The notes beneath the pieces are model-generated. The model searched no databases. It was not told the origin of the DNA and saw nothing but the letters and a program-made list of their open reading frames with translations. From CAYSUS01 sp964434165 (GTDB taxonomy: Bacteria > Planctomycetota > Planctomycetia > Pirellulales > Thermoguttaceae), in the NCBI GenBank assembly GCA_964434165.1, contig CAYSUS010000141.1:1-15078 (forward strand): a stretch of 15,078 bases of DNA, read 5' to 3'. Positions 7,366 to 14,858 of the stretch are shown piece by piece (the stretch's first letter is position 1; the number at the start of each line of letters is the position of its first letter). The position numbers and the translations under genes are program-made.

Positions 7366-8034
7366 CTACCTCCGCCCGGCGGAATCGGCCTTGCCGCATC
7401 CTGGGGGCGGAACCGGACCCTCCGAGGCCACCGCGGCCGCGCTCCTCCCACCTCGACGGAGCCGGCCGCGGTCGTTTTTCTTGGATTCCTCCGAAGCGCC
7501 GCGCAATTCCTGCCCTCCCGAGCCTTCCGGCCGCCGCACCACGAACACCAGGTGCTCAAAACCCGCGTGGTCCGCGCGCCCCTCGGGTTGCATGCCCAGC
7601 CTCCGCGCCACGCCCTGCGAGGGCAGGTTCTCCGGCCGGATCAGGCTGAGGAGCCCCGCCCGGTTCAGCTTCTCGAAGGCGTAGTCCCGACAGGCCGCGG
7701 CCGCCTCCAGGGCGAATCCCCGTCGCCAGAACGGCCGGTGGATCATGTAGCCCACCTCGATCTCCCCGCGACCTTCGACCCCCTGAAGGACCAACCCCAC
7801 CTGGCCGACCGGCTCGTCCGTCTGGCGCTCGAGGACCAGCCACAGGCCGTGGCCGTCCCGCGCGTAGCGCCCCACCTGGCGCTCGACCCACGCGATCGCC
7901 TCCTCGCGCGAGTAGCGCTTGGGGTAAAACCGCGTTACCTCGGGGTCGCCCAGCATGGCCGCAAGGAAATCCAGATCGGCCATCCCCATCTCGCGAAGCG
8001 CGAGGCGCGGCGTCTGGAGAACGATCCGTGTCAT
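7366..8034 (-). CDS. GNAT N-acetyltransferase (RimJ/RimL type)
   Basis: The product of 222 residues has the layout of the GNAT_3/RimJ-RimL family, which transfers acetyl from acetyl-CoA to an amine of a protein terminus or small molecule. It opens with the typical VLQTPRLALRE strand. The LWLVLERQTDEPVGQVGL and GEIEVGYMIHRPFWRRGFAL segments form the core beta strands and the acetyl-CoA pyrophosphate loop (R-R-G-F-A, close to the Q/R-x-x-G-x-G/A motif). SQGVARRLGMQPEG is the usual C-terminal helix-strand. The last 50 or so residues are Gly/Arg/Ser-rich and unlike the family; they may be a disordered extension or a stop codon displaced by mutation. The start at 8034 is chosen by family length; ATG at 8052 is an alternative, and neither has a strong ribosome binding site. 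The substrate is unknown. Confidence 0.86.
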   Translation of the reverse strand: MTRIVLQTPRLALREMGMADLDFLAAMLGDPEVTRFYPKRYSREEAIAWVERQVGRYARDGHGLWLVLERQTDEPVGQVGLVLQGVEGRGEIEVGYMIHRPFWRRGFALEAAAACRDYAFEKLNRAGLLSLIRPENLPSQGVARRLGMQPEGRADHAGFEHLVFVVRRPEGSGGQELRGASEESKKNDRGRLRRGGRSAAAVASEGPVPPPGCGKADSAGRR

Positions 8035-8859
8035 GGGGCGGCTCGTCGGCATGTCCAAATTCAGTCCCGCGACTTGGCGCGAGGCCCGTTGCCCGCCTCT
8101 TCCGCCGCCCCGCGGCGCCATGCCTGGCGGGCCGCGCGCGTGTCTCCAGGGGCTCTCGATGGCCTCATCGCGCGCGAAAGGGAGGCTCACTCTACAGCAT
8201 CTACCTCTGTCATGGGGATGCGTGCGCCGCGTCGCGCCGCGGGGCAAGGCTCTTGACACGCTGAGCCGGAAACATCCAAGTGGTGCCCGATGAACAGGTT
8301 GCGCGCGTCTCCTGGCAGGCGGGGAACGGAAGCGTATCGCGGCGTTGGTCAACCGATGGCAGTTTTTCCAGACCGTGGCCCCCGATTGGGGAATTCGTGC
8401 TTAAGCACAAGCCGATCTACACCACGCCAAACACCAGCGCGGGTCGCGCCCGCCGCGACGACCGTCGAGGGATCCCCAGATCGGCTAACGATGGTTTCCA
8501 TGGCGTTCTACCGGTTTCCTGAGGGGTTGGCGGGGCGCAGGAGTTTTGGGGAGATAGGGAACAAACGCTTTTTGGAGCTTTGAGGGCTTTCGGCGAACTC
8601 GCCTCTCTCAGGCGTTCAGGGGAACACCCGCAGGGCAAAGAGCGGATCGGCCGTGCGGGCCGCTGCGCCGGGCACTTCCACGCCCCCAATCCCCGAGCCC
8701 CTCGAATTCGGATCAGCTTCCCATCTAGGGTCCGTCAGCGGTTGGTTTGCCTGACTGTCAGTGCGGGCGATGGCCATTATAGCAGACCGATTTGGACCGG
8801 CCCGACGACGGCCGCCGGCATGGTTCCGTGCCGTCGTGGGACCCGGCAGCACCCATCCA
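8035..8859. other. Long gene-poor spacer
   Basis: About 825 bases without a gene I can support. Several frames stay open for 50-100 codons on each strand, but the translations are Arg/Pro/Ser-rich, overlap one another and lack start signals. Local structures include the 12-bp perfect palindrome GTGCTTAAGCAC (8397-8408), the odd palindrome CTGACTGTCAG (8751-8761), and an extended -10-like TGCTATAAT on the minus strand (8776-8784) with no clear gene after it. Composition drops in GC around 8480-8600. It may hold decayed genes or unrecognised regulatory or RNA sequence. Confidence 0.5.
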
Positions 8860-10041
8860 TCACGGCGTCGCGTGGTTCGCTGGGGGCTTGGACGGGAGTT
8901 TGTCCCACACGGGCCGGTACTCGATCGCCTGGGAGGGGCAGACGTTCAGGCATCGCATGCAACTGTAGCAGTCGGCCGCCAGCACGCGGCCCGCGACCTT
9001 GTCGCCGGCCGCGCCGGTGGGACATGACCGGGCGCACGCCATGCAGCGGTTGCAGCGCGAGCGGTCCACGCGCACGCGCACGAGGCTCGCGCGTTCTGCG
9101 ATCCACGACACGAACCCGAAGGGACAGGCGAACTGGCAGAACGGCCGATAGACGAACACCGCGGCCACGAGCGAAACGACCACCGCAATCAGGATCGAAG
9201 GCGTTTCGAAGCGAAGATCGAAGAGGTTGAACGGGTTGATCGGGTGATAGATCACCATGCCCCGCCGGCCGCCCAGGAGGCCGAAGAGCACCAGCAGCAT
9301 GATCGCGAACAGCCCGCCGCGGATCGAATGGGAGAGCCAGAACGGCACCTTGCGGCGTTTGAGCTTCTTGAGGACCGGCAAGGTGTAAATCAGTTCCTGA
9401 AGCGCGCCGAAGGGGCAGGCCCAGCCGCAGACCAGCTTGTTGCCCACCACGGCCAGGGCCGTGAAGAACACGAACCCGAAGACCACGGCGGCGATCGAGG
9501 CCTGGAGGCCGACCATCCCCTTGAACAGCTTCACCGCGCCTTCCATGGGATTGGGCGATTTGCCCAGGGCGAATCCCGCGGCAACGACCGCCACCCCCAG
9601 CGTGGCCACGTAGATGAATCGCGGATACCACGATCGCTGCGCCGAGGGCGGCGCGCCGTCGGGCTTTCCCAACCGCACCAGGAACACGAGCGACCATAGC
9701 GAGATGGCCGCGAACACGTGGTACTTCAAAGTCCGCGGGCGGTGCGAGGCCAGGTGCTCGACGGCCTCGCGGAACGATTCCTCGGAGACGCCCAGCTCGG
9801 CCAGCGGCCGGTTCTTGGCCACGCGCAGCGGCAGCCCCAACTCTCGGGCCAGCCCCGGCCCGGTGGTTCCCAATGCGGGAGCGACCTGGCGGATCGACAT
9901 CGACGTGTCCAGGGGCGGCAGGGCCTCCAGATCGTCGGCCGGCTCCCGCGACCAGCCCAACGCGAGAATGGCCACGGCGGCGAGCAAGCTACCGATCAAC
10001 CATGCCCATTGGACGCGGGATAACGCGAGGAAGTAAGACAT
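8860..10041 (-). CDS. NapH/NosR-like polytopic membrane 4Fe-4S ferredoxin
   Basis: A 393-residue membrane electron-transfer protein. About six hydrophobic helices are visible (roughly 11-30, 106-123, 140-160, 181-200, 240-257, 281-298). Two C-x3-C-P motifs typical of NapH/NosR/RdxA-type proteins follow membrane helices: CGWACP (Cys about 205 and 209) and CQFACP (Cys about 302 and 306). The C-terminal domain has two classical clusters, CNRCMACARSCP (about 330-340) and CYSCMRCLNVCP (about 358-368), each suited to a 4Fe-4S centre. The stretch at about 55-100 between helices 1 and 2, containing LGLPLRVAKNRPLAELG, looks like a small folded insert. It would pass electrons from the quinone pool or a cytoplasmic donor to an unknown partner; no nitrate, nitrous-oxide or other reductase gene is adjacent. 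The start at 10041 has GGAGA 5-6 bases upstream. A perfect palindrome lies 28 bases before the ATG. Confidence 0.87.
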   Translation of the reverse strand: MSYFLALSRVQWAWLIGSLLAAVAILALGWSREPADDLEALPPLDTSMSIRQVAPALGTTGPGLARELGLPLRVAKNRPLAELGVSEESFREAVEHLASHRPRTLKYHVFAAISLWSLVFLVRLGKPDGAPPSAQRSWYPRFIYVATLGVAVVAAGFALGKSPNPMEGAVKLFKGMVGLQASIAAVVFGFVFFTALAVVGNKLVCGWACPFGALQELIYTLPVLKKLKRRKVPFWLSHSIRGGLFAIMLLVLFGLLGGRRGMVIYHPINPFNLFDLRFETPSILIAVVVSLVAAVFVYRPFCQFACPFGFVSWIAERASLVRVRVDRSRCNRCMACARSCPTGAAGDKVAGRVLAADCYSCMRCLNVCPSQAIEYRPVWDKLPSKPPANHATP

Positions 10042-10069
10042 CACGATCTCCAAGCCCACGCAGCCACTC

Positions 10070-10089
10070 CAACGAGGGGCCCCTCGTTG
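10070..10089. promoter_or_regulatory. Perfect 20-bp palindrome upstream of the membrane ferredoxin
   Basis: CAACGAGGGGCCCCTCGTTG is identical to its own reverse complement, with no central spacer. It ends 28 bases before the ATG at 10041, so in the minus-strand transcript it would fall in the promoter or 5' leader. A dimeric regulator operator is the most natural reading. A cruciform or leader hairpin is possible but would have a strained loop. No cognate regulator gene is in the window. Confidence 0.5.
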
Positions 10090-10130
10090 TCTGTCAATAC
10101 CCAGCTCTGGGCCCGCCCACGCCATCCCGG

Positions 10131-10149
10131 CCCGAAGCGCAAGCGAGGG
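10131..10149 (-). repeat. REP-like 19-mer, copy 1
   Basis: On the minus strand this reads CCCTCGCTTGCGCTTCGGG. It matches the copy at 10219-10237 (opposite strand) at 16 of 19 positions. From memory, similar CCCTCGCT..CGCT.CGGG sequences recur between planctomycete genes, so it is probably a REP-like extragenic repeat. Confidence 0.5.
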
Positions 10150-10218
10150 CGAAGCCGACGGGCATGTCGCATTGCAGGGTATTCTCCTCGGTCGGGCGTC
10201 GGGCTTGGTCGTCCGGAT

Positions 10219-10237
10219 CCCTCGCTGACGCTGCGGG
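10219..10237 (+). repeat. REP-like 19-mer, copy 2 (inverted)
   Basis: CCCTCGCTGACGCTGCGGG on the plus strand is the inverted partner of copy 1, with three mismatches and 69 bases between them. Inverted pairs of this kind form BIME-like units that can fold in RNA and serve as 3' or topological elements. Confidence 0.5.
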
Positions 10238-10328
10238 ATTCGTCGCCCGGGATGCGTCGTCTGCGCTTCGCGCTTTCGATCGGCCAGCCTGCATGCCGGG
10301 CGTTCGAGGTGGTCACCGCCAGGCGGCG

Positions 10329-10357
10329 TAGAACTGCGAAACGTAAACCGCCATAAT
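10329..10357 (+). promoter_or_regulatory. Candidate promoter of the TPR gene
   Basis: CATAAT at 10352-10357 matches five of six bases of a sigma-70 -10 element and sits in an AT-rich patch 65 bases before the ATG. A poor -35-like TAGAAC is found 17 bases upstream. Support is mainly the -10 and local composition. Confidence 0.3.
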
Positions 10358-10421
10358 AACGGAAGAACGGCCGACTTGCGTTGCTTCGACCGGTTTTCTC
10401 AACAAGACGGAGGTTTGTGCC

Positions 10422-12212
10422 ATGTTACGTCGTGCGGTGGTGATTGGGTGGATGGCGCTTATGCTGGCGGTAGGCGGCTTGGGGGCGGCTGCCGGGCAGG
10501 AAGGCGAAACGCCGCAACCGGCGGAGCCCGCCAAGAAGGACGAGACGCCCGAGGATTCCAAGCCGAAGCCCGACTCCGACAGCGCGAATGCCGGTCAGGA
10601 GGCCCTCGACAAGGCCACGGAGCTGAAGCTGACGGCCAAGACGATCAGCGACCTGGGCGAGGTGGTCCGGCTGTGCCGCACCGCCTTGGAGAAGGGCCTC
10701 GACGAGGCGAACACGGAGTTCGCCCGAACGATGCTCGCCGCCACGCTCATCCAGCGGGGCACGGCGATCGCGGACGCCGTGCTGGAAGGCTCGCCGCTTG
10801 AACCACGCATGGCCCAGTTCCGACGTCTGGCCCTCTCCGACCTGGAGGCCGCCGTGGGCATCGCGGCGGATCAGCCCGAGGCCCTGCTGCTGATCGCGCG
10901 GCTGAACCTTCTGCCCGCCGGCGACACGAAGCGGGCCCGCGAGGTGCTGGACCAGGCGATCGCGGTGGAGCAGGGCGACCCGCAGACCAGGGCCAAGGCC
11001 CGCATCACCCGAGCCGGGCTGGAGGACGACAACGAGAAACGGCTGGACGATCTGAACGAGGCGGTGCGCCTGGCGCCCGGCGATCCGGTGGCCGTGCGCG
11101 CCCGGGGACTGGTGCATGCGGACATGGGCAAGTACGACCTGGCGCTGGCCGATTTCGACACGGCGATCAAGCTCGAGCCGGAGCACGCCCCGACCTACGA
11201 GGCGAAGGCCATGGTGCTCACCAAGCAGGAGAAGTACGAAGCGGCCCTGGCGGCCCTGGCCGAGGCCAGCAAGGTCGAGCCCAAGTCGGTCGAGCCCCTG
11301 GTCCAGCGGGCAAGGGTCCACGCCATGCAGATGAAGCTTCAGGCGGCCCTGAACGACCTGAACAAGGCATACGGCATGGAGCCCGACAACCTGGCCGTGC
11401 TGCTGCTGCGGGCGGGCATCTACCAGGAGCTCGAGGAATACGACAAGGCGATGGGGGACGTCGAGCAGATCCTCAAGCTCAGCCCGGGATTGGCGCCGGC
11501 CGTGCGGCTAAAGGCGTTTGTCCTGGCCGATCAGGAGAAGATGGCCGAGGCGCTCCGCCTGCTGGAGGAGTTCATCGAAGACAACCCCGACGACGAGCAG
11601 GCGAAGCTCCAGTTGGCCATGCTCTCGACGGCCGACGACCGGCCGCGCCGGGCGATCGGCATCTACACGCGGCTGCTGGAAAAGGACCCGGACGACTGGA
11701 TCGCCCTGCGCGGCCGGGCCGACGCGTACCTGAGCATCGGCAAGCACGCCGAGGCGATCGCCGACTACGAGAGAGCCGTCAAGGTGCGGCCCGCGGACAG
11801 CGGCATCCTCAACAACTTCGCCTGGGTCCTGGCCACCTCGCCCAGGGACGAGCTGCGCGACGGCAAGCGGGCGATCGAGCTGGCCAAGAAGGCCTGCGAG
11901 CTGACTGAGTACAAGGAGGCCCACATCCTCAGCACGCTGGGGGCGGCCTACGCGGAGACGGGCGACTTCATGACGGCCAGGAAGTGGTCGGCCAAGGCCG
12001 TCAAACTGGGGCGCGAGGACCAGAAGGCGCAGCTCCAGGAGGAGCTGGAGAGCTACAAGCAGAAGAAGCCCTGGCGCGAGCTGCAACAGACGCCCGAGAA
12101 GAAGGACCCGCCCCGCGCGGAGCCGCCCCCGTCGAAGCCCGGGGAGGAAACCGAGCCGGAGGAGGAGCCCGACGACGAGCCTGAGCCGCTGCCGGTGGAG
12201 ACGCCGATATGA
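10422..12212 (+). CDS. Secreted tetratricopeptide-repeat protein
   Basis: 596 residues. A signal peptide occupies about residues 1-25 (hydrophobic core AVVIGWMALMLAVGGLGAAAG), followed by an acidic Lys/Pro-rich linker to about residue 60. The remainder up to about residue 530 is a series of helical pairs with TPR signatures, clearest in GKYDLALADFDTAIKLEPEH, EKYEAALAALAEASKVEPKS, EYDKAMGDVEQILKLSPG and KHAEAIADYERAVKVRPADS. The NNFAWVLATSP and LSTLGAAYAETGDFMTARKW segments are, from memory, common at the end of planctomycete TPR arrays. The C-terminus is a Pro/Glu-rich tail. It probably acts as an exported protein-protein scaffold; the partner is unknown. The start is fixed by GGAGG 8 bases upstream. 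The stop overlaps a small downstream ORF as ATGA. Confidence 0.92.
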   Translation: MLRRAVVIGWMALMLAVGGLGAAAGQEGETPQPAEPAKKDETPEDSKPKPDSDSANAGQEALDKATELKLTAKTISDLGEVVRLCRTALEKGLDEANTEFARTMLAATLIQRGTAIADAVLEGSPLEPRMAQFRRLALSDLEAAVGIAADQPEALLLIARLNLLPAGDTKRAREVLDQAIAVEQGDPQTRAKARITRAGLEDDNEKRLDDLNEAVRLAPGDPVAVRARGLVHADMGKYDLALADFDTAIKLEPEHAPTYEAKAMVLTKQEKYEAALAALAEASKVEPKSVEPLVQRARVHAMQMKLQAALNDLNKAYGMEPDNLAVLLLRAGIYQELEEYDKAMGDVEQILKLSPGLAPAVRLKAFVLADQEKMAEALRLLEEFIEDNPDDEQAKLQLAMLSTADDRPRRAIGIYTRLLEKDPDDWIALRGRADAYLSIGKHAEAIADYERAVKVRPADSGILNNFAWVLATSPRDELRDGKRAIELAKKACELTEYKEAHILSTLGAAYAETGDFMTARKWSAKAVKLGREDQKAQLQEELESYKQKKPWRELQQTPEKKDPPRAEPPPSKPGEETEPEEEPDDEPEPLPVETPI

Positions 12213-12460
12213 CGACCCAGGCGCGTCGCTCGCAAGACGCCCCGCAGGCGCAAGACGCGGAGATCAAGCGCCGCCTGAAGGAGCTGAATCGTGGTGCCGG
12301 GAAGACGGTTCCGCGCGACTGGCGCCGTGAGTCCCGCGGTGAGGCAGCGGTGTCGCAACCGAAGCCGACTGAGTCACCAGGCCGACACGGCCCCGGCTCG
12401 CGGAAACCAGACCCCTGCCCGCTTCTCCGGCAGGGGAGTCCGTCGCCATCTGGCCACTGA
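12209..12460 (+). CDS. Doubtful 83-residue ORF overlapping the TPR stop
   Basis: The ATG overlaps the TPR gene stop as ATGA, the arrangement of a translationally coupled gene. The first 38 or so codons have GC-rich third positions and a plausible helical sequence (AEIKRRLKELNRGAG). The rest is Pro/Ser/Arg-rich, and the frame runs through the hairpin at 12412-12436, which would be unusual for a real gene end. I recognise no family. It may be a small coupled protein or chance. Confidence 0.3.
   Translation: MTTQARRSQDAPQAQDAEIKRRLKELNRGAGKTVPRDWRRESRGEAAVSQPKPTESPGRHGPGSRKPDPCPLLRQGSPSPSGH
12412..12436. terminator. Hairpin between convergent genes
   Basis: CCCCTGCC (12412-12419) pairs perfectly with GGCAGGGG (12429-12436) around a 9-base loop, about 30 bases before the stop of the minus-strand gene and 200 bases after the TPR stop. 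There is no T run on either side. It is consistent with a bidirectional or Rho-assisted terminator. Confidence 0.45.
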
Positions 12461-12464
12461 CCGC

Positions 12465-13505
12465 TCACATCGGCTTGATCGTCGTCACCCAGAGCAGGGG
12501 CCTGCCCGCCTCGTCCACGCGGAGCTCGCTCTTCAGCCCGGCCTGGAACAGCACCCGCTCCAGGGCCTTGGAGTAGAACGTGCGTCCTCCGGGCAGCGAG
12601 ACCGTCTCCTTGGCCGGGTCGATGCCGTGCCGGGCCAGCGCGTTGTGATCGAGAAGGCAGGGCACCTTCAGCCGTCCGGCGATCGCGTCGAGGGCCTGCT
12701 GCGCCGAAACGCCCTGGATGTTGACGTTGAGGAACTCGTACAGCGCCGGCAGGGTCTCCTTGCGGCTCTTCTCGGGCTCCCAGCCGATAGGCCAGATCTC
12801 CATGCCCTCCTGCATGCGCACGATCGCGTAGCCGATCCGTTCGCCCGACGCCCGGGGCACCAGCGCGTATCCGGCCGGCCGCAGCGCGCACGCCAGGGCC
12901 GTGCCGCTGGACAGGCCGCTGAGCTCCTCGGCCACCTTGTCCCTGCTTAGCGTCTCCATGCCGTCGGCCGCGTTGAGCATGCCGATCTGAAGCTGCCTGC
13001 CGACCCGCTGGACGACCTCCGACCGCGCGGCGTCCCTGGTGGAGAAGGCCACGGGCCGGGCCAGGTCGGCGCGGACCTGGGCGAACTGCTCGGCCGTCAG
13101 GCCGAAGGCCGAGCGCGCGGGGCGCTCCTCGGGCAGGCCCCGGGCGGCCAGCTCCTCCAGCCAGCGGGCGACCCGCCGGGCCTCGCCGGCGCGGTAGCGC
13201 CCGCCGGGCAGGATCAGCTCGCCGCTCGTGCTGAGCGATCCGGTGACGCGATAGACCGGGCTGGCCTCGGTGCCGGTCTTCTCGATGCCGATTCGATCGC
13301 CGCCGCGGGCCTCGCGGATGCGGACGCTGGACAGCCCCGCCTCGCCCAGGGCCCGACTCCACTGCTGCATGGCCGTGACGGGCACGCGGGGCTGCCTGAC
13401 GATCTCCAGCTCGGCCCTGCCTGCCGCCCACCCGACCGACGCCGCGAGCGCGCCGATGAGAAAGCCCCCCACTGCCGCCGCGGTCGTCCTGCGATTGAAC
13501 TCCAT
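12465..13505 (-). CDS. Anchored planctomycete-type protein with STN-like C-terminal domain
   Basis: 346 residues. The N-terminus MEFNRRTTAAAVGGFLIGAL and following Ala-rich stretch form a signal peptide or single membrane anchor at about 8-28, placing the rest outside the cytoplasm. The middle (about 60-250) is a mixed domain I cannot assign. The C-terminal 95 residues (from about 252) contain EFLNVNIQGVSAQQALDAIA, then LKVPCLLDHNALARHGIDPA, and a final KALERVLFQAGLKSELRVDE segment. This order (strand, helix, strand, helix, strand) matches the logic of the secretin/TonB N-terminal (STN) fold, in which a short module binds partners in the periplasm. I associate similar proteins with Planctomycetes but know of no assigned function. 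The start at 13505 has AAAGG about 8 bases upstream. An extended -10 lies 81 bases upstream. It converges on the TPR gene. Confidence 0.82.
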   Translation of the reverse strand: MEFNRRTTAAAVGGFLIGALAASVGWAAGRAELEIVRQPRVPVTAMQQWSRALGEAGLSSVRIREARGGDRIGIEKTGTEASPVYRVTGSLSTSGELILPGGRYRAGEARRVARWLEELAARGLPEERPARSAFGLTAEQFAQVRADLARPVAFSTRDAARSEVVQRVGRQLQIGMLNAADGMETLSRDKVAEELSGLSSGTALACALRPAGYALVPRASGERIGYAIVRMQEGMEIWPIGWEPEKSRKETLPALYEFLNVNIQGVSAQQALDAIAGRLKVPCLLDHNALARHGIDPAKETVSLPGGRTFYSKALERVLFQAGLKSELRVDEAGRPLLWVTTIKPM

Positions 13506-13585
13506 CCCCGGCCTTTCGCTGCTTGCCGAACCGGCAGGGTCGCCCCGGTTCCGTCTGTCAGGAAAAACGCCTTGAATCTATCGGG

Positions 13586-13594
13586 ATTATAGCA
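13586..13594 (-). promoter_or_regulatory. Extended -10 promoter of the STN-like gene
   Basis: On the minus strand the sequence reads TGCTATAAT: a perfect TATAAT (13586-13591) preceded by TG-n, the extended -10 pattern. No good -35 is found at 16-18 bases, as is allowed for extended -10 promoters. It would start transcription near 13579, about 75 bases before the ATG at 13505. Confidence 0.5.
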
Positions 13595-13612
13595 CGACGG
13601 CTTTGGGGGGAG

Positions 13613-13640
13613 TTGCCACCGGCCGTGAATCTGGCACAAT
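13613..13640 (+). promoter_or_regulatory. Candidate sigma-70 promoter of the isomerase gene
   Basis: TTGCCA (13613-13618, five of six consensus bases) and CACAAT (13635-13640, four of six) are separated by 16 bases and lie about 100 bases upstream of the isomerase ATG. It is back to back with the minus-strand extended -10 at 13586-13594, so the two genes share a compact divergent control region. Confidence 0.4.
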
Positions 13641-13740
13641 AGTCGCCGGCCTGCCCCGGCAAATCGGGCCCACCGCGACGGGACGACGTCCCCGTCGCCG
13701 ACGAAGGCAATTCTCGATTCGCACTTTGGAGGGATTTCTG

Positions 13741-14757
13741 ATGGCACGTCCGGTCACCATGTTCACCGGCCAGTGGGCCGATCTTCCGCTGGAGACCCTG
13801 GCCCAGATGGTCAAGGGATTCGGCTACGACGGGATGGAGCTGGCCTGCTGGGGAGATCACTTCGAGGTCGACAAGGCCCTCGCCGAGCCCGACTACTGCA
13901 CCAGGAAGCGCGAGCTCTTGGACAAGCACGGCATGCAGTGCTTTGCCGTCAGCGCCCACCTGGTGGGTCAGGCCGTGCTGGACCAGGTGGACGAGCGGCA
14001 CCAGCCGCTCCTGCCCCCGTACGTCTGGGGCGACGGCGATCCGGCTGGGGTCAACGCCCGGGCTGCCGAGGAGCTGAAGAACACCGCCCGGGCCGCGCAG
14101 AAGTTCGGCGTCGGCGTGGTCAACGGGTTCACGGGCTCGAGCATCTGGCCGTACCTGTACAGCTTCCCGCCGGTGGCTCCGCAGGTGATCGACGGGGGGT
14201 TCAAGCTGCTGGCCGAGCGGTTCAACCCGATCCTCGACGTGTTCGGCGAGTGCGGCGTGAAGTTCGCCCTGGAGGTCCATCCGGGCGAAATCGCCTTCGA
14301 CCTTTACTCGGCCCAGCGAGCCCTGGAGGCCTTGGGACATCGTGAAGAGTTCGGCTTCAATTTCGATCCGAGCCACCTGATCTGGCAAGGTGTCGACCCG
14401 GTCGAATTCATCCGCGCGTTCCCCGATCGCATCTACCACGTCCACATGAAGGACGCGGCGGTGACGCTCGACGGTCGAAGCGGCATTCTGGCCAGCCATC
14501 TCCGATTCGGCGACCCACGTCGCGGCTGGGACTTCCGCTCGCTAGGCCACGGCGCCGTGAAATTCGGTGAGATTATCCGCGCGCTGAACGTGATCGGCTA
14601 TCAGGGCCCGCTCTCCGTGGAATGGGAAGACATGGGCATGGATCGCGAGCACGGCGCGAAGGAATCGTGCGAGTTCGTGAAGAAGGTCGACTTTGCCGCG
14701 AGCGACGTCGTTTTCGACGCCGCCTTCGACAAGGCGGAGCAGGGCCAACAAGCATAA
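13741..14757 (+). CDS. Sugar phosphate isomerase/epimerase (xylose-isomerase-like TIM barrel)
   Basis: 338 residues of the AP-endonuclease family 2/xylose-isomerase-like TIM-barrel superfamily (PF01261, COG1082). Such enzymes use a divalent metal to isomerise or epimerise sugars, inositols or related polyols in the cytoplasm. Expected ligands are all visible: Glu about 178 in ALEVHPGEIAFD, Asp about 209 and His about 212 in FDPSHLIW, His about 235 in YHVHMKD, and Glu about 294 in LSVEWED. The N-terminal strand begins PVTMFTGQWADLP, and FGYDGMELACWGDHF is the usual second strand-helix. The start at 13741 is fixed by GGAGG 8 bases upstream; the frame extends farther upstream without a better signal. 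It ends TAA at 14755-14757, followed by a strong terminator. The substrate is not determinable; neighbours do not form a sugar operon, so it is likely a separate unit. Confidence 0.93.
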   Translation: MARPVTMFTGQWADLPLETLAQMVKGFGYDGMELACWGDHFEVDKALAEPDYCTRKRELLDKHGMQCFAVSAHLVGQAVLDQVDERHQPLLPPYVWGDGDPAGVNARAAEELKNTARAAQKFGVGVVNGFTGSSIWPYLYSFPPVAPQVIDGGFKLLAERFNPILDVFGECGVKFALEVHPGEIAFDLYSAQRALEALGHREEFGFNFDPSHLIWQGVDPVEFIRAFPDRIYHVHMKDAAVTLDGRSGILASHLRFGDPRRGWDFRSLGHGAVKFGEIIRALNVIGYQGPLSVEWEDMGMDREHGAKESCEFVKKVDFAASDVVFDAAFDKAEQGQQA

Positions 14758-14798
14758 GCCTGCGGGAATTGCCCGCTCGGCAAATTGCGTATACCATG

Positions 14799-14834
14799 AA
14801 AGCCCGGCGAGCGGTTCGCTGCTCGCCGGGCTTT
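14799..14834 (+). terminator. Strong hairpin terminator after the isomerase
   Basis: A perfect 14-bp inverted repeat, AAAGCCCGGCGAGC (14799-14812) and GCTCGCCGGGCTTT (14821-14834), with an 8-base loop. The stem ends in TTT followed by CTGT, fitting an intrinsic terminator about 42 bases past the isomerase stop, with A residues on the upstream arm that could also serve the opposite strand. It lies only 24 bases before the next ATG. Confidence 0.85.
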
Positions 14835-14858
14835 CTGTCGCTTGGTTACGGGGAAATC

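Larger units (their letters stand above)
10042..10421. other. Divergent intergenic region with palindrome and repeat pair
   Basis: This 380-base region separates the membrane ferredoxin and the TPR gene, which are transcribed away from each other. It contains a perfect 20-bp palindrome, two inverted copies of a REP-like 19-mer and an AT-rich promoter-like patch, listed separately. No gene is supported; short open frames here are GC-driven. Confidence 0.6.

Noticed and set aside
8253..8286. TTGACA at 8253-8258 as a promoter
   Set aside because: No -10-like sequence is found 16-18 bases downstream and no supported gene follows.
8280..8583. Two overlapping plus-strand open frames of 80 and 97 codons
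   Set aside because: They overlap each other in different frames, lack ribosome binding sites and resemble no family.
8616..8774. 53-codon minus-strand frame beginning inside the TGCTATAAT element
   Set aside because: It would need leaderless initiation within its own -10 element, and the product is unrecognised. It is kept only as part of the spacer observation.
12001..13431. 476-codon open frame on the minus strand
   Set aside because: It overlaps the STN-like gene in another frame and runs antisense into the TPR gene; composition is that of a GC-rich shadow frame.
13558..14499. 313-codon open frame antisense to the isomerase
   Set aside because: The isomerase has all metal ligands and a ribosome binding site; the antisense frame shows no recognisable protein.
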